DNA from: Pseudomonas cedrina subsp. cedrina
GTDB taxonomy: Bacteria > Pseudomonadota > Gammaproteobacteria > Pseudomonadales > Pseudomonadaceae
NCBI RefSeq assembly: GCF_001983175.1
Contig: NZ_MNPW01000003.1
Location: 372,001 to 436,000, forward strand
DNA: 64,000 nucleotides
Direction of reading: 5' to 3'
The position numbers were made by a program, and so were the translations under genes. The notes beneath the pieces were generated by a model, which searched no databases, was not told the origin of the DNA, and saw only the letters and a list, made by a program, of their open reading frames with translations. This document shows, one piece after another, positions 10,017-18,737 of this stretch (position 1 is the first letter of the stretch; each line of letters opens with the position of its first letter).

Positions 10017-11546
10017 TCAATGGCCCGAAGCTTCCGGCCCGGCCTTGGCGCCAAACGGCGGCTTGGCCAGCCACACCAGCAACATCAAGCCCGCGAAGAT
10101 CCATCCCATCAACGTGAAGTAGTCCACGGTGGACATCATATACGCCTGGCTGGTGAGGATCTGGTCCAACTGCGAGTAGGCCTTCTGCCCCGCCCCTCCG
10201 AGCGCTTGCAACGCATCGCGCGTGGTCGAGTCATAGGTGGTCATGTTTTCGCTCATGTACGCATGGTGCTGGTCCGCCCGGCGAATCCAGATCCAGGTGG
10301 TGAGCGAGGCCGCGAAGCTGCCGCCCAATGTGCGCAGGAAGGTCGCCAGGCCCGCGCCGTCGGCGATCTGCTGCGGCGGCAGGTCGGACATCAGGATGCT
10401 CAAGGTCGGCATGAAAAACAGCGCCACACCGATCCCCATGAACAACTGCACCAGGGCAATGTGGGTGAAATCCACCTCATTGGTGAATCCGGCGCGCATG
10501 AAGCAGCTCAAACCCATCGCCAGGAACGACAACCCCGCCAGCAGGCGCAGGTCGAACTTGTGCGCATATTTGCCCACGAACGGTGACATCAACACCGGCA
10601 GAATGCCGATCGGCGCCACCGCCAGGCCGGCCCAGGTGGCGGTGTAGCCCATCTGGGTTTGCAGCCACTGCGGCAGGATCAGGTTGATACCGAAGAAGCC
10701 CGCATACCCGCCGATCAGCACAATGGTGCCGATGCGGAAGTTGCGGTACGCAAACAATCGCAGGTTGACCACCGGGTGTTTGTCGGTCATTTCCCAGATG
10801 ACGAACACCGCCAGGGCAATCACCGAAATCGCCGCGCCAATGATGATGAAGTTGGATTCGAACCAATCCAGGTCATTGCCCTTGTCGAGGATGATCTGCA
10901 AGGCGCCGACCCCGACGATCAGGCTCAACAGCCCCACATAGTCCATCGGCTGGTAACTGGTGACCACCGGCCGTTTCTTCAGCTGTGCACGCACCACCAT
11001 CGCCGCGAAGATGCCGATGGGCACGTTGATGAAGAAGATCCACGGCCAACTGTAGCTGTCGGTGATCCAGCCACCGAGAATCGGGCCTGCAATCGGTGCC
11101 ACCACTGTGACCATCGCCAGCAACGCCAGGGCCATGCCGCGCCTGGCCGGCGGGTAGACCGCGATCAGCAGCGTCTGGGTCATCGGGTACAGCGGCCCGG
11201 CCACCAGGCCTTGCAGCACGCGAAAGCCGATCAGTTCGGGCATCGAGGTGGAAATACCGCAAAGGAACGAGGCCAGTACGAACAGGATGGTCGCCCACAG
11301 AAACAGCTTCACCTCGCCAAAGCGGCGGCTCAGCCAACCGGTAAGCGGCAAGGCAATGGCGTTGCTCACCGCAAACGAGGTGATCACCCAGGTGCCCTGC
11401 TCCGAACTCACGCCGAGGTTGCCGGAAATGGTCGGCAACGCCACGTTGGCGATGGTGGTGTCGAGCACCTGCATAAAGGTCGCCAGCGACAGGCCGATAG
11501 TGGCCATCAACAGGCTGGGTGGCGTGAAGGAGGCGTTATTGCTCAT
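10017..11546 (-). CDS. emrB: DHA2-family MFS multidrug exporter (EmrB/QacA type)
   Basis: A 509-residue, 14-helix major facilitator pump. Landmarks are the N-terminal motif FMQVLDTTIANVALPTISG (DHA2 motif D1), WVITSFAVSNAIALPLTGWL and the motif A loop SRRFGEVKLF. It should export drugs by proton antiport, working with the adaptor and outer-membrane protein encoded just upstream. The start overlaps the adaptor's stop by one base (TGATG). It is the last gene of the marR-OMF-emrA-emrB operon. Confidence 0.93.
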   Translation of the reverse strand: MSNNASFTPPSLLMATIGLSLATFMQVLDTTIANVALPTISGNLGVSSEQGTWVITSFAVSNAIALPLTGWLSRRFGEVKLFLWATILFVLASFLCGISTSMPELIGFRVLQGLVAGPLYPMTQTLLIAVYPPARRGMALALLAMVTVVAPIAGPILGGWITDSYSWPWIFFINVPIGIFAAMVVRAQLKKRPVVTSYQPMDYVGLLSLIVGVGALQIILDKGNDLDWFESNFIIIGAAISVIALAVFVIWEMTDKHPVVNLRLFAYRNFRIGTIVLIGGYAGFFGINLILPQWLQTQMGYTATWAGLAVAPIGILPVLMSPFVGKYAHKFDLRLLAGLSFLAMGLSCFMRAGFTNEVDFTHIALVQLFMGIGVALFFMPTLSILMSDLPPQQIADGAGLATFLRTLGGSFAASLTTWIWIRRADQHHAYMSENMTTYDSTTRDALQALGGAGQKAYSQLDQILTSQAYMMSTVDYFTLMGWIFAGLMLLVWLAKPPFGAKAGPEASGH

Positions 11547-12748
11547 CAGCGTTGCGCAGCCTTGGGCGCGGCGCTGCTGTTGTCATGGATCAACTGGGTG
11601 ATCATCGCGTCAGCCTCGGCCAATTGGCGGTCGTACACGTTGGTGGTGAACGAGGCCTTTTGCGGCGGTTGTTGTGCCAGCACCGGGCCGCTCTGGTCGT
11701 GCAGGTCCACATTGACCACGGTGGAGAGGCCCACGCGCAACGGGTGTTTGGCCAGTTCGTCGGCGTTGATATGGATGCGCACCGGCACCCGTTGCACGAT
11801 CTTGATCCAGTTACCGGTGGCGTTCTGCGCAGGCAGCAGGGCGAATGCGCTGCCGGTGCCGGCGCCCAGGCTGTCCACGGTGCCGCTGTACTTTACGTCA
11901 CTGCCGTAGATGTCCGACTCGATGTCCACCGGCTGGCCAATGCGCATGTCGCGCAGTTGGGTCTCCTTGAAGTTGGCGTCGATCCACAGCTGGTTCAGCG
12001 GGATCACGGCCATCAACGCCGTGCCGGGCTGCACGCGCTGGCCCAGTTGCACGGTGCGCTTGGCCACGTAGCCGGTGACCGGCGCAATCAAGGTGCTACG
12101 CGCATTAGTCAGATAGGCCTGGCGCAATTGCGCGGCGGCGGCCTGCACATCCGGGTGGGACGAGATCACCGTGTCATCCACCAGGGCATTGGTGGATTTG
12201 AGTTGCTGCTCAAGGTTGGTCAGCGCGTTCTTCGCCGCGGTCAGGCTGTCACGGGCGTGGGACAGCTCTTCCTGGGAGATCGCGCCACCCTGGGCCAAGG
12301 TCTTGCGTCGGTTGTAATTGTCCTGGGCGGTTTGCACGTCGGCTTTCTGTGCGTTGACCTGGGCCTTCATGCCATCGACGTTGCTGTACAAGCCCCGCAC
12401 CTGACGCACGGTGCGGGCCAGGTTGGCCTGGGCACTTTGCAGGCCGACGGCGGCGTCGTTGGGGTCGAAATTGATCAGCACCTGGCCTTCATGGACCAGG
12501 TCGCCATCGTCGGCGCCGATGCTGACCACAGTGCCGGTGACCAGCGGGGTGATTTCCACCACGTTGCCGTTCACATAGGCGTCATCGGTACTTTCGTTGA
12601 AGCGCCCGTAAAGTTCATACCAGCCCCACACGCCAACAATGGCAAGGATGACGATCAGCGCCAGGCCGATCAGCATCACTTTGCGTTTGCGCGGATTGTT
12701 GTCTTGCTTGGGTTGTTCAGTTGCGTTGTTGCTGTCGGCAATGGCCAT
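11546..12748 (-). CDS. emrA: HlyD/EmrA-family periplasmic adaptor subunit
   Basis: A 400-residue membrane-fusion protein. A short cytoplasmic N-terminus is followed by one membrane helix (about residues 24-44), then a biotinyl/lipoyl-like half near residues 60-95, a long coiled-coil hairpin (about 100-210), the second lipoyl half and a beta-barrel domain. It should link the inner-membrane pump to the outer-membrane factor. It lies 15 bp after the outer-membrane factor gene and overlaps emrB by one base. Confidence 0.93.
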   Translation of the reverse strand: MAIADSNNATEQPKQDNNPRKRKVMLIGLALIVILAIVGVWGWYELYGRFNESTDDAYVNGNVVEITPLVTGTVVSIGADDGDLVHEGQVLINFDPNDAAVGLQSAQANLARTVRQVRGLYSNVDGMKAQVNAQKADVQTAQDNYNRRKTLAQGGAISQEELSHARDSLTAAKNALTNLEQQLKSTNALVDDTVISSHPDVQAAAAQLRQAYLTNARSTLIAPVTGYVAKRTVQLGQRVQPGTALMAVIPLNQLWIDANFKETQLRDMRIGQPVDIESDIYGSDVKYSGTVDSLGAGTGSAFALLPAQNATGNWIKIVQRVPVRIHINADELAKHPLRVGLSTVVNVDLHDQSGPVLAQQPPQKASFTTNVYDRQLAEADAMITQLIHDNSSAAPKAAQR

Positions 12749-12763
12749 GACAAATACCTCAAA

Positions 12764-14215
12764 TTATTCCGAGCGTGTGGCGGGGGTGGTTGCGGCCACG
12801 TTGTTGGCGCCGTAGCCGCCACCCAGGGCCTGCATCAATTGAATCGACAGATCGATCTGCGCGGCATTCAGGCTCGCCAGCTGGCGCTGGGCCTGCAGCA
12901 ATTGCTGCTCGATGCTGAGCACATCCAGGTAATTACCGATCCCGGAGCTGTAGCGCTGCACGCCGGTGTCGTAGGACTGCTGGGCAATGTCCGCTGCGTG
13001 TTGCTGGGCCTGGATCTGCCGGCCGGTGTCGCGCAGTTGCGACAGGGTGGTGCCGATATCGCCCAGGGCTTGCACCAGAGTCTTGTTGTACTGGGCCACG
13101 GCCAGGTCGTAGTCGGCGTCGCGGGCATCAAGGTCGGCACGCAGGCGGCCGCCGTCGAAGATCGGTAGCGAGATCGTCGGCGCAATATTGAAGAAGCGGC
13201 TGGCCGGACCGAACATCGCATCGCCCAGCAACGACTCGGCCCCGGCACTCGCGCTCAGGTTGAGGTTGGGGTAGAAGCGGGTCTTGCTCGCATCGATGTT
13301 GCGGGCCGCCGCTTCGACGCGCCAGCGCGCGGCGATCAGGTCCGGGCGCCGGCCCAGCAGCTCGGCGGGCAGCACCGAAGGCACAGCGACCGCGCCGGGT
13401 TTGAGCACCGTAGGCCGAGCCAGCTCGTTGCCGCGGTCCGGGCCTTTGCCGAGTAGCACGGCCAGGGCGATTTTCGCGCTTTGCAGCTGCTTTTCCGCAT
13501 CGATCAGTTGCGACTGTGAGCTGGCTTCCAGGCTCTCGGTCTGCTGGTACTGGTACTGGCTGTCGATGCCCGAATCCAGGCGACGCTTGCTCAGGTCGAG
13601 CATCTGCCGAGTGCGTTTGAGGTCATCATTGGCCAGGTCGCGCACGATATGCGCCTGGCCCAGGTCGCTGTAGGCCTTGGCGACGTTGGCGGCCAGGGTC
13701 AGGCGCGCAGCCTGCTGATCAACCTGGGCGGCACGGGCCTCGCCCAGCGCGGCCTCCCAGGCGGCGCGCTGGCCGCCCCAGAGGTCGAAGTTGTAATTGA
13801 AGCTGGCGCCGATGTTGCGCACGGTCGAATAGGCGTCGCCTTCGCCGCGCGGGTCCTGGTCTCTGGCCAGGCGTGAACGGCTGACACCGGCGCTGGCATC
13901 CAGGGTCGGCATGCGCTCGGCGTTGGCGGCGTAAGCGGCGGCTTCGGCCTGGTGAGCCCGGGCGCTGGCCACTTGCATGTCGGGGCTGTTGTGTAGGGCT
14001 TCCTGGATCAGGCCGTCGAGCTGCGGGTCGCCGAGGCTTTTCCACCAATCGGCGCTGGGCCAGGCGGCGCTCGACAGGGTCACGCCGTTCAGGGACTGCC
14101 CGGTGTGCAGGGTATTGGCGTCCAGGCGCTTGCCTTGGGTATCAAGGCCGCTGTAGTTGGCGCAACCGGCCATGCTCATGGCCGCGAGCACCAGGCAAAG
14201 GGCACGTATGTTCAT
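12764..14215 (-). CDS. Outer-membrane efflux lipoprotein (NodT/OprM-type channel)
   Basis: A 483-residue TolC-family channel. The N-terminus is a lipoprotein signal with lipobox-like MSMAGC (Cys about residue 18). Two repeats of the outer-membrane efflux domain follow, with a typical YWPNAD-like region, GRRPDLIAARWRVEAAARNI and SLPIFDGGRLRA. It forms the outer-membrane exit duct of the tripartite pump. Its ATG overlaps the stop of the MarR gene in ATGA, so regulator and transporter are co-transcribed and probably translationally coupled. Confidence 0.93.
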   Translation of the reverse strand: MNIRALCLVLAAMSMAGCANYSGLDTQGKRLDANTLHTGQSLNGVTLSSAAWPSADWWKSLGDPQLDGLIQEALHNSPDMQVASARAHQAEAAAYAANAERMPTLDASAGVSRSRLARDQDPRGEGDAYSTVRNIGASFNYNFDLWGGQRAAWEAALGEARAAQVDQQAARLTLAANVAKAYSDLGQAHIVRDLANDDLKRTRQMLDLSKRRLDSGIDSQYQYQQTESLEASSQSQLIDAEKQLQSAKIALAVLLGKGPDRGNELARPTVLKPGAVAVPSVLPAELLGRRPDLIAARWRVEAAARNIDASKTRFYPNLNLSASAGAESLLGDAMFGPASRFFNIAPTISLPIFDGGRLRADLDARDADYDLAVAQYNKTLVQALGDIGTTLSQLRDTGRQIQAQQHAADIAQQSYDTGVQRYSSGIGNYLDVLSIEQQLLQAQRQLASLNAAQIDLSIQLMQALGGGYGANNVAATTPATRSE

Positions 14216-14685
14216 GTGTTACCTACCCGCTGCAGAGTGATGGGATCACCGGCAGCTACCAGAATTTTCTTGAGGATGCGTTCCAGGGTTTCCAGCTCGC
14301 CAGGCTCCAGTGCGCCGGCCAGCTGGTTCAACGCCTGGGCGCCGATCTGCGGCAGCATGTCCGCCAGGCGCTGGCCGCCGACGGTCAGCACCAACTGCAC
14401 CTGGCGGCGATCCAGCTCGGAGCGTTTGCGGCTGAGCAAGTCTTTTTGCTCCAGGCGGTCGAGCATGCGAGTCATCGAACCGCTGTCCAGGGACAGGTGG
14501 CGGCACAGCTCCGCCGGGGTGTCGACGCCGAACTGGGCCATGATGATCAACACCTTGAACTGCGCGGCGGTGATGCCGTGGGGTTCCATGTGGGTGTCGA
14601 TGATGCGGTCCTTGAGAATCGCGGCACGCCCCAGCAACAGGCCGAGGTGGCAGTTGTGGAAGTTTTCAGGGGTGAAGTGCGGCAT
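14212..14685 (-). CDS. MarR-family repressor of the efflux operon
   Basis: A 157-residue winged-helix regulator. The HTH region covers about residues 50-100 (ELCRHLSLDSGSMTRMLDRLEQKDLL) with the wing motif RKRSELDRRQVQLVLT. It is the first gene of the operon and most likely represses it until a toxic ligand binds. Two near-identical palindromes directly upstream (14702-14715 and 14735-14748) are good operator candidates, which suggests autoregulation. Confidence 0.92.
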   Translation of the reverse strand: MPHFTPENFHNCHLGLLLGRAAILKDRIIDTHMEPHGITAAQFKVLIIMAQFGVDTPAELCRHLSLDSGSMTRMLDRLEQKDLLSRKRSELDRRQVQLVLTVGGQRLADMLPQIGAQALNQLAGALEPGELETLERILKKILVAAGDPITLQRVGNT

Positions 14686-14701
14686 CGAGAGTCACCTTAT
14701 T

Positions 14702-14748
14702 ACTGCCTAGGCAGTGAATGTGTGACGAGATATTACTGCTTAGGCAGC
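14702..14748 (-). promoter_or_regulatory. Twin palindromic MarR operators upstream of the efflux operon
   Basis: ACTGCCTAGGCAGT at 14702-14715 is a perfect 14-bp palindrome. ACTGCTTAGGCAGC at 14735-14748 is an imperfect copy. Both are preceded by ATT and followed by GAATGT, and their centres are 33 bp apart, about three helical turns. This is the usual form of a MarR-type operator pair; binding by the adjacent regulator is inferred. Confidence 0.75.
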
Positions 14749-15065
14749 GAATGTCAAATGGAATTATTAGCTTGCTTGGTACTTGCATGGCTAGCAGGCT
14801 GAAATGCAGATAATTGTGGGAGCTGGCTTGCCTGCGATGGTCATAGCTAGCTACGCATTTTCTGCGGCCGCATGGCCAATTTGTAGTGAGCGGGCTTGTC
14901 CCGCGCTGGGTGGCGAAGCCGCCCCAAACCAGGCGACTCGGTTTTGTCTCTAAATCGGCGGCGACTGTATTAGGGCGGCTTCGCCACCCAGCGCGGGGCA
15001 AGCCCGCTCACTACAGAGCAGTTTTGAGGGTCATGTGGAACCCACATTTTTTGACCGAGTAAAAT
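14749..15065. repeat. REP half and 134-bp REPIN between marR and tamB
   Basis: The 317-bp gap holds a REP half at 14815-14839 (TGTGGGAGCTGGCTTGCCTG type) and a complete 134-bp REPIN at 14882-15015 with ends TGTAGTGAGCGGGCTTG and its complement. The REPIN core differs in sequence from the other copies, while the ends are conserved. No gene is visible. Confidence 0.75.
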
Positions 15066-18000
15066 TTAGAAATCGCGCTTGTAGAAGATATCCAGGGAGC
15101 TGGCCACGCCGCTCGCCACTTCAAGATACACCCGCTTGCTCAACAGATAACGCAGGGCAATGGTGCTGGCCGGCTCGAACACGCCCATGCCGTAACGCAG
15201 GCTGAGTTTCTCCGTGATCTTGCCGCTGGCCACCACGGCGGTCTTATTGCCACTGCCCTCGGTATCGAGGTCGAAATCCTGGATGCCCAGTTTGTTGGCC
15301 AGGTCCGACGTGACCCCGGCGCTGCCCATCAACCCCAGGCCCAGCGCGGCCTGGGCCAGCATGTTGTTGTCTTCACCGGTGGTGCTCAGCGGACGCCCCA
15401 GCACCAGGTAGGACAGCGCCTGTTCCTGGCTCATGGCCGGTTCAGAGAAGATTTGTGTGGCGGGGTGTTCGGCGCTGCCGCTCAGGCGGATGCCGGCGAC
15501 CACCTCGTCGGTCTTGCGGATCGCTTCGATGTCCAGGTACGGCTGGTCCAACGGCCCCGCGAACAACAGCCGTGCCCGTCGCACATCGAGTTTCTGGCCG
15601 TAGGCGCGGTAGCGGCCGTCGTTCAGCCATAGCTCGCCACGGGTGTCGAGGTTGTCGCCGATATGCACGTGGCCCTGCACCTTGGCGGTAAGGCCGAAGC
15701 CCGAGAAGTTGAGCCGGTCTTCGCCCACCACCACGTCGATATCCATGGCCATGGCCATCGCGGGCTTGCCCTCTTCGGTCTGGCTGCCGACGATCACGGT
15801 GTCGTCCGAGACCTTGACGGTAGACGGTGGCAGTTCGCGCACCGTGATATCCCCACGCGGGATGTGCACCTTGCCGGCGACGGCCAGCTTGTCGTCCTTC
15901 AGGCTGATCGTCAGGTCGGGTGCCACTTCCAGCACCGCGTAAGGCTCGACCGTCACCGGCAGTTGCGCGCCTTGCAACTTGAGGTCTATCGCCAGGGCCT
16001 GGCCCCAGTCGATCCGGCCCTTGAGGCTGCCCTGCCCGGCCTTGCCACTGCGCCAGCCGCCGTTGAGCTGCACGCTGTCGCCGGCGATCAGCGCCTGCAC
16101 GTTCAGGTCTTCCAGGCTGAGGGGCAGTTCCGGGCCGGACACCTCACCGCCCACCAGGGTGACGCTGCCGTTGACCTGAGGCGCGAGCAAGCCACCGGAG
16201 AGACGACCGCTGCCATTGAGCTTGCCGCTGAGGGTTTCCACCATCGGCACGAATGGTCGTGCCAACGCGAGGTCAAGGCCAACCAGGCTGAAGTTGCCCG
16301 TGATCGGCTTGTCTTTCGGCAAGGGGTTGATCTGCGCCTGCAACAGCAGCTCGCCGAGCTTGCCGCCATGGAAGTTCAACTGCGTGTCGATGCGCTTGGG
16401 GTTGAAGGTGGTTTCCAGCTTCAGGGTGTCGTAGGGGAAATCCAGCCACTGGTGCTTGTCCTTGACGCGCAAGGTGCCGCCGCTGGCATCCAACGAGACC
16501 AGGCCTTTGGGGCCGCTGTCGGGCAGGTCCAGTTGCAGGTCGGCGTTGAGCTTGCCCTGCCAGGCAAAATCCTTGGGCATGAACGCCGCCAGGCTGTCGA
16601 TGGGAAACTGCTTGAGGTGGTAGCGCAGCTTCGGCTCGGGCATCAGGCGCTGGTCTTCGCCGCACAGGCTGGCGGGGCCGGACACCCAGCAGTGCGCGGC
16701 AAACGTCAGCTTGCCATCGGCCAGGCGTTCGATCTTCGCCGGCGCCTGCAGCTTCCAATCCTGGCCGCCGGCTTGCACGGCGCCACTGGCCAGGCGCCCG
16801 CGCCAATTGCCGTGGTCGAGGTTGCCATCCAACGCCAGCGCCAGCTTGACCAAGGGCCCAGCCAAATCCAGCTGGACCTTTTGCTGCTTGATATCGCCCT
16901 GGGCGCTGGCCGTCAGGGTGCCGACCTGAGTGTCGCCGGATTGGATACCGCTGCCCTTGAGATCGAGCCTGGCGCGCTGGGCATTATCGAGGCTGGCGTC
17001 GAGGGTAAGGTTCTGCAGGCGATTGTCGGCAAACGCCAGTTGCTGGCCCTTGAGCACGAGTTTGCCTTGCGGCGCCTTGAGGCTGCCGGCCACGTCGAGG
17101 CGGCCGTTGACTTGCCCGCGCAACTGCGGCCACAGCTGGGCCAGGCGCGCCAATTTGATATCGATCTGCCCGGCCAGGCGTTGCTGCAGGCTGCCGCTGC
17201 CATTGATGCGGTTATCGCCGAGGCGAACATCGAGGTTGGCGAGCGTCCACTGCTCGCCCGCGCCTTCCGCCTTGGCCGCCAGCACCGCGGTTTGCCCACG
17301 CAGGCGGCCCTTGAGGTCGAGGTCGGCATTGAGCTTGAGTTGCTCATTCTTGAACTCGCCCTTGCTGCGCAACGGTCCGGCCAGGGTGCCGGGCAACTCA
17401 GCCACCCAGTACGCCGGGTTCAGTGCCGACAGGTCCAGGGCCGTGTCCCAGGCAATGCCATCGGCGAATTGCAGGTTCAGGTGGCCTTCGGCCTTGCCCT
17501 GGCCGGCGCTGAGTTTCAGTTCGGGCAGGAAGAGTTGCTTGAGGTCGCCACTGAACGGTGTGACCACATTGAATTTGCCGGCGGGGCCATCGAGATCGGC
17601 CTTGAGATTGCCCAGATAGTTGCCGTCTTTATAGGAAATCTCACCGTTGAACGTACGGAGCGCGACGTGTGGCTCATCGATCAGCGGATAGAGGCGATGC
17701 CAGGGGAAGTCTTGCCAATCAACTTTGGCGTCGGCGCTGAAGCCTTGCTGCCAGTCCAACTGCGCCGTGAGTTTCAGGCTTTGCTTGTCACCGGCGTTCA
17801 AGTCCAGCCCGGCGATCTGCGCGCCCTTGGCGTCAACCTTGCCCTGTAGCAGCATCTGCACCGGGCCTTTTTCCGCGGGGAGCACGGCGCGCCCGAGCAG
17901 TTGGTAACCGCTTGCCAAATCCCCCTTGGCGCTAAGGTCGAGTTGGTTGAGTTGCAGGGTGTCCGGCAAATCGGCGCTGGGCTTGAAGCCGTCCGCGGTG

Positions 18001-18737
18001 ATGTGCAGTTGAGCCGGAAGGTTCTCCGCCAGGGGTTGCAATTCGCCCGTGAGCTTGGCCGGCAAATAGCCCGTACTGTCGGCGTCGAGCTTGAGGGTCT
18101 TGAGCAGGTCGCCATCGATCTTGAGCGCGACGTTCCACGCAGCGCCGCCCGGCGCGTAGGGCAGGCTCAGGTGACCGCTGGCGGCCAACGGCCAGTCGCC
18201 AGCGGGTTGCAGCAGGCCGGCCAAGTCCAGCACCAGATCCTCGCGTTGCAGGTGCACCGAATCGATGCGCATGCCGGCAGCGGTCCAATGCGCGGCCAAT
18301 TGCAGGCCCTTGAGTTCTTCAGTGCCGTTGAACAGCAGGCTACCGACGCGGACCTCGCCCAATTGGATGGCCAGCGGCAGGTCCAGGTCGGGTAGCTGGA
18401 TCGGTCCGCTGCTGTCCTCGGTACCCGGCGGGAATTGCAGGCTGACCTGTTCCACATCCAAGCGGTCGATACACAAGGTCATGCGCAACAGGCACGCCGG
18501 CGACCAATCAAACACGGGCGCCGTGAGTTCGACGCGGCTGCCGCCCTGTTGCCACAACAGATGGTCGGCGCTCCACTGGCCGCCCAAATGCCCCTGGAAG
18601 TTCTCCACGCTCAAACCCGGTACGCGGCCCAACGCCCAGCGGCTGCCCGCCTGGGTGCCCAGTATCGTCCACAGCGCCAGTAGCAGCACGGCAAGGATGG
18701 CCAACACCGTCAGCCCGGCTATTTTCACACCACGCAT
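15066..18737 (-). CDS. tamB: Translocation and assembly module subunit TamB
   Basis: A 1223-residue protein anchored by one N-terminal membrane helix (about residues 5-25), followed by a very long beta-rich region with low similarity repeats and a C-terminal TamB (DUF490) domain. The end (residues ~1150-1223) has SLRYGMGVFEPASTIALRYLL and a terminal aromatic FYKRDF, expected for docking to TamA. TamB bridges the periplasm and takes part in outer-membrane protein insertion and phospholipid transport. The ATG at 18737 overlaps the tamA stop by one base; an in-frame GTG one codon earlier is also possible. Confidence 0.95.
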   Translation of the reverse strand: MRGVKIAGLTVLAILAVLLLALWTILGTQAGSRWALGRVPGLSVENFQGHLGGQWSADHLLWQQGGSRVELTAPVFDWSPACLLRMTLCIDRLDVEQVSLQFPPGTEDSSGPIQLPDLDLPLAIQLGEVRVGSLLFNGTEELKGLQLAAHWTAAGMRIDSVHLQREDLVLDLAGLLQPAGDWPLAASGHLSLPYAPGGAAWNVALKIDGDLLKTLKLDADSTGYLPAKLTGELQPLAENLPAQLHITADGFKPSADLPDTLQLNQLDLSAKGDLASGYQLLGRAVLPAEKGPVQMLLQGKVDAKGAQIAGLDLNAGDKQSLKLTAQLDWQQGFSADAKVDWQDFPWHRLYPLIDEPHVALRTFNGEISYKDGNYLGNLKADLDGPAGKFNVVTPFSGDLKQLFLPELKLSAGQGKAEGHLNLQFADGIAWDTALDLSALNPAYWVAELPGTLAGPLRSKGEFKNEQLKLNADLDLKGRLRGQTAVLAAKAEGAGEQWTLANLDVRLGDNRINGSGSLQQRLAGQIDIKLARLAQLWPQLRGQVNGRLDVAGSLKAPQGKLVLKGQQLAFADNRLQNLTLDASLDNAQRARLDLKGSGIQSGDTQVGTLTASAQGDIKQQKVQLDLAGPLVKLALALDGNLDHGNWRGRLASGAVQAGGQDWKLQAPAKIERLADGKLTFAAHCWVSGPASLCGEDQRLMPEPKLRYHLKQFPIDSLAAFMPKDFAWQGKLNADLQLDLPDSGPKGLVSLDASGGTLRVKDKHQWLDFPYDTLKLETTFNPKRIDTQLNFHGGKLGELLLQAQINPLPKDKPITGNFSLVGLDLALARPFVPMVETLSGKLNGSGRLSGGLLAPQVNGSVTLVGGEVSGPELPLSLEDLNVQALIAGDSVQLNGGWRSGKAGQGSLKGRIDWGQALAIDLKLQGAQLPVTVEPYAVLEVAPDLTISLKDDKLAVAGKVHIPRGDITVRELPPSTVKVSDDTVIVGSQTEEGKPAMAMAMDIDVVVGEDRLNFSGFGLTAKVQGHVHIGDNLDTRGELWLNDGRYRAYGQKLDVRRARLLFAGPLDQPYLDIEAIRKTDEVVAGIRLSGSAEHPATQIFSEPAMSQEQALSYLVLGRPLSTTGEDNNMLAQAALGLGLMGSAGVTSDLANKLGIQDFDLDTEGSGNKTAVVASGKITEKLSLRYGMGVFEPASTIALRYLLSKRVYLEVASGVASSLDIFYKRDF

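Noticed and set aside
15663..17849. 728-codon open frame on the plus strand opposite tamB
   Set aside because: It mirrors the codon pattern of tamB (antisense of a GC-rich gene), shows no recognisable domain and is very rich in Gln, Ala, Gly and His.
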